NCBI GenBank assembly: GCA_934153805.1
Contig: CAKPFO010000021.1
Span: 1-25,178, forward strand
Length of the DNA stretch: 25,178 bases
Direction of reading: 5' to 3'
From: an uncultured Clostridia bacterium
GTDB lineage: Bacteria; Bacillota; Clostridia; TANB77; CAG-508
Shown: positions 23,366 through 25,178 of the stretch, in pieces
Position numbering within the stretch: position 1 is the first letter of the stretch
Layout of the letters: every line of letters starts with the position of its first letter
Translations under genes and position numbers: made by a program
Notes under the pieces: generated by a model
What the model was told of the DNA's origin: nothing
The model's database searches: none
What the model saw: only the letters and a program-made list of their open reading frames with translations

Positions 23366-23396
23366 TAGGTTGTAGATATCTTAATATCTAAACCTA
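23366..23396. repeat. Intercistronic hairpin between rplR and rpsE
   Basis: TAGGTTGTAGATAT (23366-23379) pairs with ATATCTAAACCTA (23384-23396) with one bulged base and a 4-base loop. ATGTTGGATGTTAG-like repeats lie between it and the rpsE ribosome binding site. Confidence 0.6.
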
Positions 23397-23467
23397 CATT
23401 CCTATTCTAATTCTATTTTCTTGTATTATAGGTTTTCCATTAACTTTTTCTTACTTTCAACCTTTTA

Positions 23468-23827
23468 TTAGAATTCAAGTCCTGCTTCTCTAGCAGCTTC
23501 TGCTAATTCTTTTACAACACCGTGGTATATATATCCACCTCTGTCATATACAACATTTTTAATATTTTTTTCTAAAGCTCTTTTAGCAACTAAAGCTCCT
23601 ACTTCTTTTGCAGCTTCTTTATTTGCATGTTTTGTTTTTACTTCTTTATCTAATGTTGAAGCACTAACTAATGTTGTTTGGTTAACATCATCTATTACTT
23701 GTACAAATAAATTTTTATTGCTTCTATATACACATAATCTTGGGCATTCTGCTGTTCCACTTATTTTTGTACGAACTCTTATATGTCTTCTTTCTCTTTG
23801 AGCTTTTCTATCTATTTTTGAAATCAT
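23468..23827 (-). CDS. rplR: 50S ribosomal protein L18
   Basis: 119 residues from the ATG at 23827 behind AAGGAG; an upstream in-frame start giving 11 more residues is unlikely. L18 binds 5S rRNA in the central protuberance. RRHIRVRTKISGTAECPRLC, VYRSNKNLFVQVIDD and VYDRGGYIYHGVVKELAEAA are family signatures. Confidence 0.96.
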   Translation of the reverse strand: MISKIDRKAQRERRHIRVRTKISGTAECPRLCVYRSNKNLFVQVIDDVNQTTLVSASTLDKEVKTKHANKEAAKEVGALVAKRALEKNIKNVVYDRGGYIYHGVVKELAEAAREAGLEF

Positions 23828-23868
23828 GATTTTCTCCTTTCTTAAATTAGATTTTGCCAATTTAAATT

Positions 23869-24408
23869 TTATTTCTTACCAGATTTACCTTCTTTTCTTC
23901 TAATATGCTCATCTGCATATTTGATTCCTTTACCATGGTAAACTTCTGGTGGTCTCTTTGTTCTTACAACAGCTGCTGTTTGACCAACTGCTTCTTTGTC
24001 GATTCCTCTTACTATAATTGTGTTTGCATTTGGAACATCAAATGTAATCCCTGCTGGTTCTTCCATCTCTACTGGATGAGAATATCCTAAGTTCATTACT
24101 AATTTGTTTCCTTGTTTTTGTGCTCTATAACCAACACCAACTATTTGTAATTCTTTTTTGTATTCATTAAGAACACCTTCTATCATGTTATGAATTAATG
24201 TTCTTGTTAGTCCATGTAAACTTCTATTTGCTGCTTCATCGTTTGGTCTTGATACTGTAATAACATTACCATCTATTGAAACAGTCATATTTTTATGTAT
24301 ATCTCTTTCTAGTGTTCCTTTAGGACCTTTTACTGTTAAGTGTAAACCGTCTAATTTAACTTCTACACCTTCTGGTACAGTTATAGGCTTATTTCCTATT
24401 CTTGACAT
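23869..24408 (-). CDS. rplF: 50S ribosomal protein L6
   Basis: 179 residues, standard length, ATG behind AGGAGG. L6 lies near the factor-binding site of the 50S subunit. Begins MSRIGNKPITVPEGVEV; contains VGVGYRAQKQGNKLVMNLGY and ends with KRPPEVYHGKGIKYADEHIR and a Lys/Gly-rich tail. Confidence 0.98.
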   Translation of the reverse strand: MSRIGNKPITVPEGVEVKLDGLHLTVKGPKGTLERDIHKNMTVSIDGNVITVSRPNDEAANRSLHGLTRTLIHNMIEGVLNEYKKELQIVGVGYRAQKQGNKLVMNLGYSHPVEMEEPAGITFDVPNANTIIVRGIDKEAVGQTAAVVRTKRPPEVYHGKGIKYADEHIRRKEGKSGKK

Positions 24409-24438
24409 TTTAGTTTTTCCTCCTTTTTTATAATTGTA

Positions 24439-24837
24439 TTACCATACGTAAGCTAGAACTTCTCCACCTAAACCTTCAGCTCTTGCTTCTTTATCTGTTT
24501 TAATTCCTTTTGATGTAGAAATTAATGCTATTCCTAATCCGTTTAATACTTGTGGTAATTCATCTTTAGATGCATATACTCTTAATCCTGGTTTACTAAT
24601 TCTTCTTATACCATCGATTACTCTTGCACCTTTTTCACCATATTTTAAAGTTATTCTTATGATACCTTGAGCATCATCATTTACTTCTTCAACTGATTTA
24701 ACATATCCTTCATCTAATAATATTTTAGCTATTGCTTTTTTCATATTAGATGCTGGAATATCAACTGTTTTATGTTTTGAACTATTTGCGTTTCTTATTC
24801 TTGTTAACATATCTGCTATTGGGTCTGTTGTATTCAT
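24439..24837 (-). CDS. rpsH: 30S ribosomal protein S8
   Basis: 132 residues from the ATG at 24837, behind GGAGG; the open frame upstream overlaps rpsN and is rejected. S8 binds the central domain of 16S rRNA and represses the spc operon in Escherichia coli. DPIADMLTRIRNANSSKHKT and the C-terminal SKGIKTDKEARAEGLGGEVL are present. Confidence 0.97.
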   Translation of the reverse strand: MNTTDPIADMLTRIRNANSSKHKTVDIPASNMKKAIAKILLDEGYVKSVEEVNDDAQGIIRITLKYGEKGARVIDGIRRISKPGLRVYASKDELPQVLNGLGIALISTSKGIKTDKEARAEGLGGEVLAYVW

Positions 24838-24865
24838 CTTAAATATTTCCCTCCTTTTCAACTTT

Positions 24866-25051
24866 TTACCAGCTTGCTTTTTTAACTCCTGGTATTTCAC
24901 CTTTATGTGCTAACTCTCTAAAACATACACGGCAAATACCGTATTTTCTAATATAAGCATGTGGTCTTCCACAGATTTTACATCTGTTATATTCTCTTGT
25001 CTTATATTTTTGTTCTCTTTGTTGTTTTACTTTTAAAGATTTTTTAGCCAT
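24866..25051 (-). CDS. rpsN: 30S ribosomal protein S14, zinc type (S14Z)
   Basis: 61 residues, the short zinc form. Cys24, Cys27, Cys40 and Cys43 make the zinc ribbon (CKIC ... CRVC). Ends FRELAHKGEIPGVKKASW. ATG behind AGGAG. Between rplE and rpsH. Confidence 0.98.
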   Translation of the reverse strand: MAKKSLKVKQQREQKYKTREYNRCKICGRPHAYIRKYGICRVCFRELAHKGEIPGVKKASW

Positions 25052-25082
25052 TGGCTTTTCTCCTTTCTTTTTTCTCCAACTT

Positions 25083-25178
25083 CTAACTTCTAAATGGCAT
25101 TCCTAATAATGTTAATAATTCTCTTGCTTCTTCATCAGTTTTAGCTGTTGTTACGAAAATTATATCCATTCCTCTTAC
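25083..25178 (-). CDS. rplE: 50S ribosomal protein L5, C-terminal fragment
   Basis: The last 31 residues of L5, cut by the window end: RGMDIIFVTTAKTDEEARE through LLTLLGMPF, the conserved end of L5, which binds 5S rRNA. The final codons and the stop fall inside an AGAAGTTAGAAGTTGG sequence like the intercistronic repeats elsewhere. Confidence 0.95.
   Translation of the reverse strand, partial: VRGMDIIFVTTAKTDEEARELLTLLGMPFRS

Noticed and set aside
1..25178. CRISPR array, tRNA or rRNA genes
   Set aside because: No regularly spaced direct repeats with unique spacers and no tRNA or rRNA signature were seen on either strand.

Overview
This is an AT-rich stretch from a low-GC Gram-positive bacterium, most likely a member of the Clostridia. 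The evidence is CIRCE/HrcA control of an hrcA-grpE-dnaK-dnaJ operon, the spc/alpha ribosomal order with zinc-type S14, S4 and L36, consensus sigma-A promoters, strong AGGAGG ribosome binding sites, and several secreted proteins with the GITLIALVITIIVL-type N-terminus common in gut clostridia. The species cannot be named from the sequence. Every gene but one is on the minus strand, so transcription runs from right to left.

Layout from the right end: rplE (partial), rpsN, rpsH, rplF, rplR, rpsE, rplO, secY, closed by a terminator. rpmD (L30), normally between rpsE and rplO, is absent. adk follows behind a strong hairpin. The usual adk-map-infA junction is interrupted by about 3.5 kb (16.5-20.0 kb): a plus-strand coiled-coil protein of unknown function and two type IV pilin-like surface proteins, each with its own promoter or terminator. 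The core cluster then resumes: map, infA, rpmJ, rpsM, rpsK, rpsD, rpoA, rplQ, ending in a terminator. A 417-base spacer leads to recN (perfect consensus promoter) and a SleB/CwlJ-type cell wall hydrolase. Next is the heat-shock operon, whose promoter sits between two CIRCE operators. The left end holds a broken RhuM-family gene and a third pilin-like protein. That protein is preceded by a long, highly structured leader containing a 126-bp palindromic element with perfect 30-bp arms.

The core genes cover translation, secretion, nucleotide balance, N-terminal methionine removal, DNA repair and protein folding, and look intact. The accessory part is the three pilin-like genes. They share an N-terminal module (hydrophobic helix without the usual Glu5) but carry unrelated C-terminal domains: Ig/FN3-like plus an RP-V-L tail, a coiled coil with a short beta domain, and GLUG repeats. 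Two of them share a nearly identical promoter and leader. No pilus ATPase, prepilin peptidase or platform gene is in the window.

Non-coding structure is unusually rich. There are ten probable terminators, several intercistronic hairpins placed just upstream of ribosome binding sites, and GGGACG-type palindromes resembling REP elements. The leader of the first pilin-like gene and the rpsM leader are the best candidates for undescribed cis-acting RNA.
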